Source: Bullifex porci (GTDB lineage: Bacteria > Spirochaetota > Spirochaetia > Sphaerochaetales > Sphaerochaetaceae). Taken from it: a stretch of DNA of 64,000 nucleotides. The stretch spans positions 1-64,000 of the forward strand of contig NZ_VUNN01000009.1 of assembly GCF_009695635.1 (NCBI RefSeq), given 5' to 3'. The notes under the pieces were generated by a model that did no database searches, was not told where the DNA came from, and saw nothing but the letters and a program-made list of their open reading frames with translations. A program made the translations under genes and the position numbers. Shown here in pieces: positions 42,925-51,293 of this stretch (position 1 is its first letter; every line of letters starts with the position of its first letter).

Positions 42925-44568
42925 TTCTTTAGCATGTATTAATGCACTATCGCTCGCTTTACCAGATAATAAGCGAGCGATTTCTTTTACTCTCTCATCG
43001 CCTTCAATTTTCTTCACATGAGATAGAGTTCTACCATCCTCCTCTGCTTTATAGACAAGGAAATGCTCATTCGCCTTTGCAGCAATTTGGGCACTATGGG
43101 TAATAGCAAGAACCTGATGAGCCTTACTTAGCTCTACTATTTCATCACCTACACTTGTGGCAACTACACCACCAATACCACTATCTACCTCATCAAATAG
43201 TAGAGTCTCTGTTTCATCCTCCTTAGCAAGGACTGCCTTTAAGGCTAGTAATATTCTTGAAAGCTCACCACCTGAAGCAACGTCCTTTACAGGACCCATC
43301 TTTTCACCAGTATTTGCACGAATTAAAAACTCTATTTTATCTATTCCATCCTGAGTATAGGAAATACTATCAAATTGAATAGAAAAATCTGCGCCATTCA
43401 TTGAAAGCTTATGAAGTACTTCAAGAATTTTTTCCTCTAAAATTCTTGCTCCAGCCCTTCTTCTTTCACTTAATGCTTTAGCACATTTATCAAGAATACT
43501 CTTTTTCTTTTCAACCTCTCTCTCAAGGTCCAAGATAATAGTATCAGCATTATCAGCACTATCGATAAAGGATCTGTACTCCTCTCTCTTATTAATTGCA
43601 TCCCCTATAGAAGGTCCATATTTTTTCTTTATTCTTTGAAGCTGTGATAGTCTAGCATTTTTCTCCTCTAATTCACTTTCACTAAATGTTAATGAGGATA
43701 GATAATCTCTTAACGATGCTGCTATATCCTCTGCTTCAATTTGACATGACTCTAAACGTGAGCATAGCTCATCTAAGCTACTATCCTTACTAGAAGCCTT
43801 CTTTAACGCTGAAACGCTATGAGAAAGCTGCGATAGTGCACCCTCCCCTATATCACCCTTAAGTAAGTCAATAGCACTAGTTACCTCATCTGTTAAGGCC
43901 TCACTTAAGCTTATTTTTTTTAGCTCCTGACTAAGCTCATCATCCTCACCCTTTTTAAGCTGAGCCTTATCTAGCTCATTTAGACAAAATGAGTAGTAAT
44001 CATAATCTCTCTTAGCCTTTTCGCTTTTTTCCTTTAGCTCCTCAAGCTCCTTAACAGAGGATATATATTCATCATAGGAGGCTTTATAGTCTTCAAGCTC
44101 AGAAAAACACTTTGAAAACTTATCTAAAAGCTGAAGCTGTACTTCACTCTTTAGTAAGCCTTGATGAGCTGCCTGAGAGGAGATATCTATAAGCTGAGAG
44201 CCTAGAGTAACTAATAGCTCTCTAGTAACAGCCTTTGAGTTTACTTTATTAATTGTTCTTCCATTATCTTTTATAGTTCTAGTAATAATTATTCGGTTAT
44301 CCTCTGAAGCTAAATCCTCACTCTCAAGAAAAGCCTTAATTTGTGAAGCTTTATCAGAATAAGAGAAGACACCTGTTAAAACAGCTTCCTTTTCACCCCT
44401 TCTAATTACATCACTTTTACAACGTTCACCTAAAATTAGAGAAATAGCAGATAAAATAATAGATTTACCAGCACCAGTTTCACCACTAATAACACTAAAG
44501 CCAGAGGAGAAATCAATAGAAAGATGATTAATTAAAACAAAATTCTTTATATCAAGTAGCTCAAGCAT
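42910..44568 (-). CDS. recN: DNA repair protein RecN
   Basis: A 552-residue SMC-like ATPase for double-strand break repair. N-terminal LLDIKNFVLINHLSIDFSSGFSVISGETGAGKSIIL (Walker A), a central coiled coil, DVASGGELSRILLALKAV (signature) and LLFDEVDSGIGG (Walker B). Full length. It overlaps nadK by 8 bases; recN next to nadK is common across bacteria. Confidence 0.96.
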   Translation of the reverse strand: MLELLDIKNFVLINHLSIDFSSGFSVISGETGAGKSIILSAISLILGERCKSDVIRRGEKEAVLTGVFSYSDKASQIKAFLESEDLASEDNRIIITRTIKDNGRTINKVNSKAVTRELLVTLGSQLIDISSQAAHQGLLKSEVQLQLLDKFSKCFSELEDYKASYDEYISSVKELEELKEKSEKAKRDYDYYSFCLNELDKAQLKKGEDDELSQELKKISLSEALTDEVTSAIDLLKGDIGEGALSQLSHSVSALKKASSKDSSLDELCSRLESCQIEAEDIAASLRDYLSSLTFSESELEEKNARLSQLQRIKKKYGPSIGDAINKREEYRSFIDSADNADTIILDLEREVEKKKSILDKCAKALSERRRAGARILEEKILEVLHKLSMNGADFSIQFDSISYTQDGIDKIEFLIRANTGEKMGPVKDVASGGELSRILLALKAVLAKEDETETLLFDEVDSGIGGVVATSVGDEIVELSKAHQVLAITHSAQIAAKANEHFLVYKAEEDGRTLSHVKKIEGDERVKEIARLLSGKASDSALIHAKELIEV

Positions 44569-45412
44569 GTAACTCTCCTGTCCAATTGAGCTTTGCTCTA
44601 ATTATTTCAGTGTAGTTTCTAACATTGGAAGCTACTAATAAAATTCTACTTCTACTCTTTTCTACTATTACGTCATCACCCTCTTCGAGGTCGAATGTCT
44701 GTTGACCATCAACAGTAAGCATTAATTCTGTTCTCTGTCCCTCAACAACATTTATTGTGATCATCTCACTACTACCAAGAACTAAAGGTCTATTTGAGAG
44801 AGTAAATGGACATATTGGAGTAATAATCAAAGCAGACATTTCACTATCTATGATAGGACCACCTGCAGCAAGAGAGTATCCTGTTGAGCCTGTAGGAGTT
44901 GCGATGATAAGTCCATCACTTCTGAAGGTTCCTGCAAAGGTATTATTTATAGAAAGGTCTAGCTTTACTACCTTTGAAATACCAGCACTTGATACTACTG
45001 CTTCATTTAAGCCAGTAGCCTGGTAAACCTTTAGCCCCTTTCTAATTACACTTACTCTTAGCATCAATCTTCTAGATAGTCTTTCTCTATCGCCAAAGAT
45101 ATCCTCAAAGACACTCTTCCACTCATGGCATCCAATTTCAGTTATATAACCAAAGGTTCCAAGATTAACTGCTAAAATTGGAATTCCAAGGTTTTGAACA
45201 AGTCTTGCACAATAAAGTACGGTACCATCTCCACCAACAGATACTACCAAATCAGTTCTTATAGAGAGTGGAATATTTTCCTCACAGTCCTTTGTAATAT
45301 AGACTTGAGTTACTATCCCATGTAATGCAAGATAATCATTAATCTCCTTAGCTATTGCTGGAGCTTGACTCTTACCTCCATTTGCAATTATTACAACATA
45401 CTTTAGTTCCAT
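44561..45412 (-). CDS. nadK: NAD kinase
   Basis: A 283-residue enzyme that phosphorylates NAD to NADP. Motifs: VSVGGDGTVLYCAR (GGDG), NLGTFGYI, NEAVVSSAG, and TPTGSTGYSLAAGGPI. Complete length. It lies between recN (8-base overlap) and the DegT-like gene (7-base gap) in one operon. Confidence 0.96.
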   Translation of the reverse strand: MELKYVVIIANGGKSQAPAIAKEINDYLALHGIVTQVYITKDCEENIPLSIRTDLVVSVGGDGTVLYCARLVQNLGIPILAVNLGTFGYITEIGCHEWKSVFEDIFGDRERLSRRLMLRVSVIRKGLKVYQATGLNEAVVSSAGISKVVKLDLSINNTFAGTFRSDGLIIATPTGSTGYSLAAGGPIIDSEMSALIITPICPFTLSNRPLVLGSSEMITINVVEGQRTELMLTVDGQQTFDLEEGDDVIVEKSRSRILLVASNVRNYTEIIRAKLNWTGELHA

Positions 45413-45419
45413 AAAAACC

Positions 45420-46448
45420 TCACTGTGGAAGATGCGAAAGCACCTTTATTATAGCTTCTGTTTCCTTCGGCTGAAGAAATGGATATAGAGGAAATGATAC
45501 ACCTCTTGAGAGAGGAATAACACCATTAGGATAAAGATCAAATTTATCTTGATAATTAATACCTACACTTGTTGTAAAGGAGCGCTTTACACTAACTGTA
45601 TATTTAGCAGCAAATGATATTAAATCATCAGGCTTTGAGTTAGCAATAATTGGAAAGCTATAGCCAGATGAGAGGAAATCAAGATTTCTCATTCCAAAGA
45701 GCTTTACATCACTCTTCATAGCGGCCTGTGTAAAAAGGTTATATAGCTCCCTTCTCTTTTTTAAATTTTCTTCGCAATTTGTAAGCTGTACGATTCCTAA
45801 AGCCGCATTCATATCTGCAAGCTCAAAATAAGGGTCGTAGCGTCTTGCATATTTTTTTATTATTTCAATGTATTCGCTCTTCTTTGAAAGTACTACAGCC
45901 CCACCTCCAGTTGAGATCAAGGACTCCTCCTCAAGTGCGCATACAACAATATTTCCGATAGTACCTGCTTGGAGGTTTTTATATGATGAGCCAATCGATT
46001 GTGTTATGTCCTCAATAATAGGAATACTTAAGGTAGCTTCACTAAATGAAACTGGTAGCTGAGAAAGAGGCTCATGAAGCAAAATAGCTTTTAAGCCTTC
46101 TGCCTTTGTTGCTTCCTCAGCACTAATACAACCATCTTCACTACTTATATCTAGTAAGACCATCTTAAGGTTCATATCACTTAAAACTACTCTATAAATC
46201 TCTGGTGAGAGGATAGAAACACCAACGCTATCACCTTCATTTAAAGCTAAAGCAGTAAGCGCTGCTCGAAGAGCATCTGTATATGAACGCACAGCAATAC
46301 CATCTTTTAAATTAAGATACTCTGCCATTAGCTTTAAAAACTGTTTTCTCCTCTCCCCTGGTCCGATTTTTTCATCGACCATAGTTTGGAGAACCGCATC
46401 CATATCTCTTCTTCTTAATGTTGGTTTATAGAATCTTACTAGTGCCAT
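45420..46448 (-). CDS. DegT/DnrJ/EryC1-fold protein lacking the PLP lysine
   Basis: A 342-residue protein with the overall layout of sugar aminotransferases of the DegT family: RFYKPTLRRRDMDAVLQ near the start, GIAVRSYTDALRAALTAL (the phosphate-contact helix), IPIIEDITQSIGSSYKNLQAGTIG (Asp-Gln motif), and ALEEESLISTGGGAVV. In active relatives the last segment reads S-F-x-x-x-K-x-x-x-x-G-E-G-G with the Schiff-base lysine; here that position aligns with Glu. The protein is therefore probably not a normal aminotransferase. The gene directly precedes nadK in the operon, and TATTAT lies six bases before ATG, so it may be leaderless. Confidence 0.75.
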   Translation of the reverse strand: MALVRFYKPTLRRRDMDAVLQTMVDEKIGPGERRKQFLKLMAEYLNLKDGIAVRSYTDALRAALTALALNEGDSVGVSILSPEIYRVVLSDMNLKMVLLDISSEDGCISAEEATKAEGLKAILLHEPLSQLPVSFSEATLSIPIIEDITQSIGSSYKNLQAGTIGNIVVCALEEESLISTGGGAVVLSKKSEYIEIIKKYARRYDPYFELADMNAALGIVQLTNCEENLKKRRELYNLFTQAAMKSDVKLFGMRNLDFLSSGYSFPIIANSKPDDLISFAAKYTVSVKRSFTTSVGINYQDKFDLYPNGVIPLSRGVSFPLYPFLQPKETEAIIKVLSHLPQ

Positions 46449-46482
46449 ATACTAATAATACAAAATAATTTGATTTTTTTCA

Positions 46483-46782
46483 TTAAATGAAGAATTCAAG
46501 TATGTATGCTGCTAAGCAGCTTACTAAAGCAACCAATGGTAATGAGCCCTTATATAATGAAAAACAAATAGCTACTATAAATCCAACGCCACCAAGATAA
46601 ATGTTTCCTGTAGCATTTAATATTGCTGGGAAGGTCATTACAGACAAGGTAACGTAAGGTACATAGTATAGAAAGGAACGAATAAACTTATTTTTTATTG
46701 GCTTTCTAAATACTGCTAAAGGAAGAACTCTTATAATGTATGTAACGACAGCCATAATAATTATAGCAATTATAATATTCAT
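46483..46782 (-). CDS. azlD: AzlD-type branched-chain amino acid exporter subunit
   Basis: A 99-residue membrane protein with three to four spans and the AzlD pattern (YIIRVLPLAVFRK, SFLYYVPYVTLSVMTFPAIL). It forms a two-part exporter with AzlC for branched-chain amino acids and their analogues. It overlaps azlC by 4 bases. Confidence 0.9.
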   Translation of the reverse strand: MNIIIAIIIMAVVTYIIRVLPLAVFRKPIKNKFIRSFLYYVPYVTLSVMTFPAILNATGNIYLGGVGFIVAICFSLYKGSLPLVALVSCLAAYILEFFI

Positions 46783-47495
46783 TTTTCTTCCTCCTCTGCA
46801 TGTGGAAAAGCTAGAGCAAATATAGCTCCTAAAATAATTGTTAAAATTATTATTCTATTTCCTTCGCTTAGCTTTGATAGATAAGGTAGCTTTGCAAAGG
46901 CGAAGCTTAATACCATACTGCTAGCAACTACTAAAATGAGCTTCTTATCCTTTTTACATGGTGGTATTACTACAGCTACAAACATAGCATAAAGAGCAAC
47001 AGATAGAGCCTTTACTACAGCAGCTGGTAAAATATTTCCAAACATTATTCCTAAGGCTGTGCCAGCTGCCCAAAAAGGTATAGTCGAGCACATTACACCA
47101 TATGAAAAGAATGGAGATAGAGGATGTGGCTGAGTAATTGAGAGTGCAAATACCTCATCTGTGATATCGAGACTCATCAAAAGACGATGCTTTAAGGAAA
47201 GGTTTTTATCGATATGCAGGATTAAAGCTGCACTCATCAATAAATAACGAAGGTTAATAATAAGCTGTGACATAGCAAGCTCAATGTATGAACCGTTATT
47301 GCCTATTATCACAGTACCGGCAGCTTCACCAGCAGATGTATTATTTAATAGACTCATTAAAGCCCCCTCAAAGGCTGTGAGTCCCGCATTTTGCATTACA
47401 ATACCAAGAGTAAAGGAGACAGCAAAATACCCAATCCCTATTGGTAAGCCTCCCCTTAGCCCTGATATAAAATAGTTTCTATTATCATTTGGCAT
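46779..47495 (-). CDS. azlC: AzlC-type branched-chain amino acid exporter subunit
   Basis: A 238-residue membrane protein with about seven hydrophobic segments. Typical AzlC features are GLRGGLPIGIGYFAVSFTLGIV at the N-terminus, LRYLLMSAALILHI and DITDEVFALSI. Partner of AzlD. TTTATA (47531-47526) and TATTAT (47508-47503) are 17 bp apart and end seven bases before ATG 47495 with no ribosome binding site. Confidence 0.92.
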   Translation of the reverse strand: MPNDNRNYFISGLRGGLPIGIGYFAVSFTLGIVMQNAGLTAFEGALMSLLNNTSAGEAAGTVIIGNNGSYIELAMSQLIINLRYLLMSAALILHIDKNLSLKHRLLMSLDITDEVFALSITQPHPLSPFFSYGVMCSTIPFWAAGTALGIMFGNILPAAVVKALSVALYAMFVAVVIPPCKKDKKLILVVASSMVLSFAFAKLPYLSKLSEGNRIIILTIILGAIFALAFPHAEEEEK

Positions 47496-47546
47496 GCAAA
47501 TGATAATATTACTTTAACTCGTTTGTATAAAGATGAAAAATGAAAA

Positions 47547-47960
47547 TCATAGCACCATTATTAAGGTTCCAGCTGTAAGTAAGATACATCCAATTACACT
47601 CTTAATTGTAATTTGTTCATGTAGGATTACAACAGCTAGAATTATTGATAGCACTGTACTCATTTTATCTATAGGTACAACCTTACTAACGCTTCCTAGC
47701 TGAATAGCTTTATAGTAGCAAAGCCAAGAAAGCCCTGTTGCTAAGCCAGATAAAATTAAAAAGATCCAACTCTTCTTACTTATCTCAAGAATTCCATTTT
47801 GAGTATTTGTTATAAATACCATTCCCCAAGAAAGTAAGACAACAACTACTGTTCTTATAGCAGTTGCAAGAGTTGAATCTACTCCATCAATACCTATTTT
47901 TGCCAAAATAGATGTAAGTGCAGCAAAAAGTGCTGAACAAATAGCTAATATTAACCACAT
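47547..47960 (-). CDS. Half-size EamA-family transporter
   Basis: A 137-residue protein with one EamA (DMT) repeat of about five spans, ending in the typical IILAVVILHEQITIKSVIGCILLTAGTLIMVL. Single-repeat members work as dimers; substrates range widely. I start at ATG 47960 (MWLILAICSALFAALTSILAKIG), the usual beginning of the family; a TTG at 47996 overlapping the upstream gene's stop would add 12 residues and could allow coupling. Confidence 0.85.
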   Translation of the reverse strand: MWLILAICSALFAALTSILAKIGIDGVDSTLATAIRTVVVVLLSWGMVFITNTQNGILEISKKSWIFLILSGLATGLSWLCYYKAIQLGSVSKVVPIDKMSTVLSIILAVVILHEQITIKSVIGCILLTAGTLIMVL

Positions 47961-47992
47961 AAAGGCTATGTTAGCCCTATATAGCTTTATTA

Positions 47993-48394
47993 TCAATCAG
48001 CATCTACATTATTTTGTTCGTAAAAGGACTCTATAGCATGTTGCAGTGTTTCAGGATCTACACTCATTCTAATCATTTTAATGACCTTGGGCTTTCTTAG
48101 TGTTGCTCTAAAGGTGTTAGCAATTAAAATAGATGTATTTATTGCTTGGTCGAAATATAAATCAGGATCCTCAACAAAAAGGACACAATAAATAAAATCT
48201 GCACTTTCCTTTACAACACACTCATCTCTGTACTTTTCGAATTTCCTAAGGGACCTTCCAGTTGCCTCTTTTGGAATTACAAGATTAAAAGTAGCGATAT
48301 CGCTAGCAGTTAAATTCTCTTCTTGCAGTTGATACTTAACAATTGCTGCAAATGCATCATCATTTGAAAATAGGTTCATAAGGTAATTAATCAT
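47993..48394 (-). CDS. Hypothetical protein
   Basis: A 133-residue soluble protein of mixed alpha/beta predicted character with no motif I recognise. AGGAGGAGAG lies seven bases before ATG 48394, so it is translated efficiently. The core (KESADFIYCVLFVEDPDLYFDQAINTSILIANTFR) looks like a small folded domain rather than noise. It is the first gene before the EamA transporter, with adjoining ends. Function unknown. Confidence 0.6.
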   Translation of the reverse strand: MINYLMNLFSNDDAFAAIVKYQLQEENLTASDIATFNLVIPKEATGRSLRKFEKYRDECVVKESADFIYCVLFVEDPDLYFDQAINTSILIANTFRATLRKPKVIKMIRMSVDPETLQHAIESFYEQNNVDAD

Positions 48395-48580
48395 ATGAAT
48401 CTCTCCTCCTAAAAATTTTTGTTCTACTAATAATCACCAAAAAAATTAAAAAAATCGTAATTCGGGCATCTGGCACCTATTATTTCCTTATTCAAAAATA
48501 AAATAAAAATTTGGTAATAATTTTTTCTATATTCTATTGACTAACCAATAGTTTTCTTGGTAGAGTATCACACGTTGCGA

Positions 48581-48653
48581 GGGCCGCTAGCTCAGTAGGT
48601 AGAGCAACGCCCTTTTAAGGCGTGGGTCACTGGTTCGAATCCAGTGCGGCTCA
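48581..48653 (+). tRNA. tRNA-Lys (anticodon UUU)
   Basis: A full cloverleaf: acceptor GGGCCGC/GCGGCTC (one G-U), D stem GCTC/GAGC, anticodon stem ACGCC/GGCGT around CTTTTAA (UUU), T arm ACTGG-TTCGAAT-CCAGT. CCA is not encoded. It lies six bases before tRNA-Glu. Confidence 0.95.
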
Positions 48654-48659
48654 CATAAT

Positions 48660-48731
48660 GTCTCCGTCGTATAGTGGTTAGTACACCGGGTTTTCATCCC
48701 AGCAACAGGGGTTCAATTCCCCTCGGAGATG
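48660..48731 (+). tRNA. tRNA-Glu (anticodon UUC)
   Basis: A cloverleaf with acceptor GTCTCCG/CGGAGAT (one G-U), D arm GTAT/GTAC, anticodon loop TTTTCAT (UUC) on a five-pair stem with one C-A mismatch, and T arm AGGGG-TTCAATT-CCCCT. CCA is not encoded. Confidence 0.93.
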
Positions 48732-48738
48732 TCCCTAG

Positions 48739-48778
48739 AAGTCAGAATCTGGAATAAACGGGTTCTGACTTTTTTTTC
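48739..48778 (+). terminator. Terminator of the tRNA pair
   Basis: A stem AAGTCAGAA / TTCTGACTT (48739-48747 and 48763-48771) with a 15-base apical region is followed by a run of T, eight bases after tRNA-Glu. Confidence 0.85.
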
Positions 48779-48953
48779 ACCTCATAAGTTGTAAACGTTC
48801 TGAAACGTAATCCCATGTACTCAGATTATTAAACCCATTGTGACACTCCGCAGAATTGTATGAGACCAACCGTACGATAAATCATAATGTAAAAAGAGTA
48901 AGATTTCTTGTAATACATTTAAAAAATTGGTAATTTTTTCACGGAGGACGATA

Positions 48954-50207
48954 ATGAAAAGACTATCAATTTACTTACTTCTTATACTGATGATAATCAT
49001 CATGACCGTGAGCTGTACCACGGTTAAGGCTGAGAAAGAGAGGGCAGATATCACGAAGGACTTCATTGCTATCATGGATTCAGATCCTGAGCTGAAAGCC
49101 CTTATGGAAAAATCAATCGAAAAGGGTGTTGCCGTCAATCCCGATAGGAAAACTAACCCGGTCCAGTCCCTGGATGAGTTCTATGACTACCTTGACTGGT
49201 GCGCGGTTTGCATGCCATGGGAGATGATCGATGTATCTGAAACCTATCCGTCCATCTATGATCAGATAGATCAGTCCCTAATTTATTTCTACTACTATTT
49301 AGATCAGCCGCTTAAGGAGCTTGAAGACAGGGGCTATTACTACCCGACAGTCCAGTACTGTCCTGCAATCGTAGAATGGTGCATCAAGTATGCTTCCTCG
49401 TGGGGTGAATATCTTTCAACACCTGAAAGCTGGAATGATGATTACTTCAATGCAGTGGTTGAAAGCGGTGACTTCGGTTTTTCCGAAGGTTGGTACGGAG
49501 ATGAAAACAGGTGGAAAACGTTCAATGAATTCTTTGCCCGCCATCTCATAAGTCCCGATGTAAGGCCGATTGCTGAAACTGAGCTTGTTGCACCGGCAGA
49601 CTCAAAGCCTCAGGGCATCTGGAAGATCGACGAAAAAGGTGACATCATCCAGCCTGAGGGCGTGTTAATCAAGTCAAGACAGTTCAACAGGGTTTCCGAC
49701 CTTCTCGGTCCGGACAGCAGCTACGGAGATGCCTTTGCCGGAGGTACTCTCACTCACACCTTCCTTGACGTGAATGACTACCACCGTTATCACTTCCCAG
49801 TTTCCGGAACAGTGGTTGAGATGAACAAAATCCCCGCAATGGATGCCGCAGGCGGAATCACGGTGTGGGATGAGGAGAGCGGAAGGTATGTGCTGCAGTC
49901 TCAGGTAATCGGTTGGCAGGCAATAGAGACACGTGACTCAATCGTACTTGATACCGATTACGGTCTTGTCGCGATAATCCCTGTAGGTATGAGTCAGGTA
50001 TCTTCATGCAACTTCACCGAGGGGCTGTCCGTTGGTGATAAAGTGGATAAGGGGGATGAGCTTGGTTACTTCCTTTTCGGAGGCAGCGATATCGTCATGA
50101 TCTTCCAGGATGGTGTGGATGTAAACATGGTGGTTCCTGAGGACGGAAATGGAGGATACTCTCATGTCCTCATGGGCGAACCTTATGCTGAGTTAACAAA
50201 AAAATAA
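48954..50207 (+). CDS. Phosphatidylserine decarboxylase-like lipoprotein
   Basis: A 417-residue protein with a lipoprotein signal (MKRLSIYLLLILMIIIMTVSC, Cys21) followed by a phosphatidylserine-decarboxylase-type domain. RWKTFNEFFARHL is the entry motif, DVNDYHRYHFPVSG carries the family His, GLVAIIPVGMSQVSS follows, and the C-terminal FGGSDIVMIF corresponds to the L/G-G-S-T self-cleavage site whose Ser becomes the pyruvoyl group. The Thr of the usual GST motif is Asp here. The start is ATG 48954 with GGAGG upstream. Base composition (near half G+C) is clearly higher than the host's, which suggests transfer. Such an enzyme on the outside of the membrane would be unusual; substrate and activity are uncertain. 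Confidence 0.75.
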   Translation: MKRLSIYLLLILMIIIMTVSCTTVKAEKERADITKDFIAIMDSDPELKALMEKSIEKGVAVNPDRKTNPVQSLDEFYDYLDWCAVCMPWEMIDVSETYPSIYDQIDQSLIYFYYYLDQPLKELEDRGYYYPTVQYCPAIVEWCIKYASSWGEYLSTPESWNDDYFNAVVESGDFGFSEGWYGDENRWKTFNEFFARHLISPDVRPIAETELVAPADSKPQGIWKIDEKGDIIQPEGVLIKSRQFNRVSDLLGPDSSYGDAFAGGTLTHTFLDVNDYHRYHFPVSGTVVEMNKIPAMDAAGGITVWDEESGRYVLQSQVIGWQAIETRDSIVLDTDYGLVAIIPVGMSQVSSCNFTEGLSVGDKVDKGDELGYFLFGGSDIVMIFQDGVDVNMVVPEDGNGGYSHVLMGEPYAELTKK

Positions 50208-50238
50208 TCAGATTCTACAACAATACTTAATCAGATAG

Positions 50239-50294
50239 ACTCCATCCGCTTTCGACAAAATATACAATGTAAGGAATATGCGGATGGAGTTTTA
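50239..50294 (+). terminator. Long-armed hairpin after the decarboxylase-like gene
   Basis: An 11-bp perfect inverted repeat ACTCCATCCGC / GCGGATGGAGT (50239-50249 and 50280-50290) with a 30-base loop is followed by TTTATTTAT. A likely terminator, though the loop is long; it could also be the remains of a mobile-element end. Confidence 0.6.
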
Positions 50295-50851
50295 TTTATG
50301 CATTCTGTTTTCGGTTCATGATGATACAGAGTCAGTCCTGAGGATAATACCTGACCTCCATAGCTGAAGACCTTACCCAATCAATGAGAACCATTAAGAA
50401 AATAATGGAGTAGTGAAAGAAGCTGACAGATGAATAGCTCCGTCATCTTTCTTCTTACCTCATTAATGGGGATTCTTGGCTACCATTTTCCTGTATGAAA
50501 GTAACAGTATTCAGGCTATAAGGAGCTATTTCCTTAATATATATCCCCATATGCAGAATGTATCTCTTCATATTCCCCATGTAGGTATATATAATCGTTA
50601 AAGGTTGTTCGTACACAGAAGAATTTATCGAAAGAGTGATTAGAGATGTAATCACTACTTTCAAATTAGAAGGTAGTGATTTTTTCAAAAAAGTTCAAAT
50701 ATACTTTCTTGACTTTTAAAATTTAATCAGAATAATTTAAGTATATCGAGTAGCATTTACTTATATAATACAGAATTAATGCTATTCTATTTTCTATTCG
50801 TGCGAAAAAAATTGCCGTAATCAGAGAGATATTTAACGAGGAGGTGATTAA
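50295..50851 (+). other. Intergenic stretch with decayed-looking sequence and one hairpin
   Basis: No gene is supported here. The minus-strand frame at 50455-50688 gives a low-complexity hydrophobic translation without a ribosome binding site. A plus-strand fragment ending at about 50716 encodes a plausible tail (TEEFIERVIRDVITTFKLEG) but has no start and is cut by stops upstream, so it may be a gene remnant. A perfect 9-bp hairpin AATCACTAC / GTAGTGATT (50650-50681) with a T tail lies inside it. The patch fits a site of past insertion beside the tRNAs. Confidence 0.5.
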
Positions 50852-51091
50852 ATGAAGAGAGTACAAGCTGCATGTATTTGCCAAACACTGCATTTCGAGC
50901 TAAAGGAAGATATTCCACATGAATATGCTGTTGAGCTAGCTGATAAGGAATATCAGCAGTACAAGGAAGGCATGACTAAGAAAGGAACTCTGTACAGGAT
51001 TATCGAAGAAAGTAAACAGCCAGATGGTTCCACAGTTGTTAAAATAATTAAGCAGTATAATAGCAGTCCTGTTGGCGATTATCTAAACTGA
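50852..51091 (+). CDS. Small conserved-type protein of unknown function
   Basis: A 79-residue protein behind a textbook ribosome binding site (GAGGAGGTGATTA then ATG). It starts MKRVQAACICQTLHFELKEDI and ends IKQYNSSPVGDYLN; charged helices lie between. From memory, proteins with this start and end occur in gut Firmicutes, also uncharacterised; I could not check this. A terminator hairpin follows 25 bases after the stop, so it is a single-gene unit in the patch of foreign-looking DNA after the tRNAs. Confidence 0.7.
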   Translation: MKRVQAACICQTLHFELKEDIPHEYAVELADKEYQQYKEGMTKKGTLYRIIEESKQPDGSTVVKIIKQYNSSPVGDYLN

Positions 51092-51115
51092 AAGACCTAT
51101 TTATGTTAAGAATTG

Positions 51116-51152
51116 GCTCATGAGTAAATTAAGAACTCATGAGTCTTATTTA
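51116..51152 (+). terminator. Terminator of the small gene
   Basis: The repeat CTCATGAGT / ACTCATGAG (51117-51125 and 51135-51143) forms a nine-pair stem with a nine-base loop followed by CTTATTTATTC. The same hairpin lies downstream of the convergent Rpn gene. Confidence 0.7.
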
Positions 51153-51293
51153 TTCTACTCCAAGAATCTATTACTTAGAAAAGTAAGCCTTCATATTCTT
51201 TTCAAACTTTTCAACAGTAATATTAAGCTTATTTGCAGCTATTTCCTTTGTAATTATTCCATCACGAGTTAATTCATATAGAGTTTCGCACTT

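Noticed and set aside
50455-50688. Minus-strand 77-codon frame in the gap after the decarboxylase-like gene
   Set aside because: No ribosome binding site, low-complexity hydrophobic translation, and it overlaps a hairpin; coding is unlikely.
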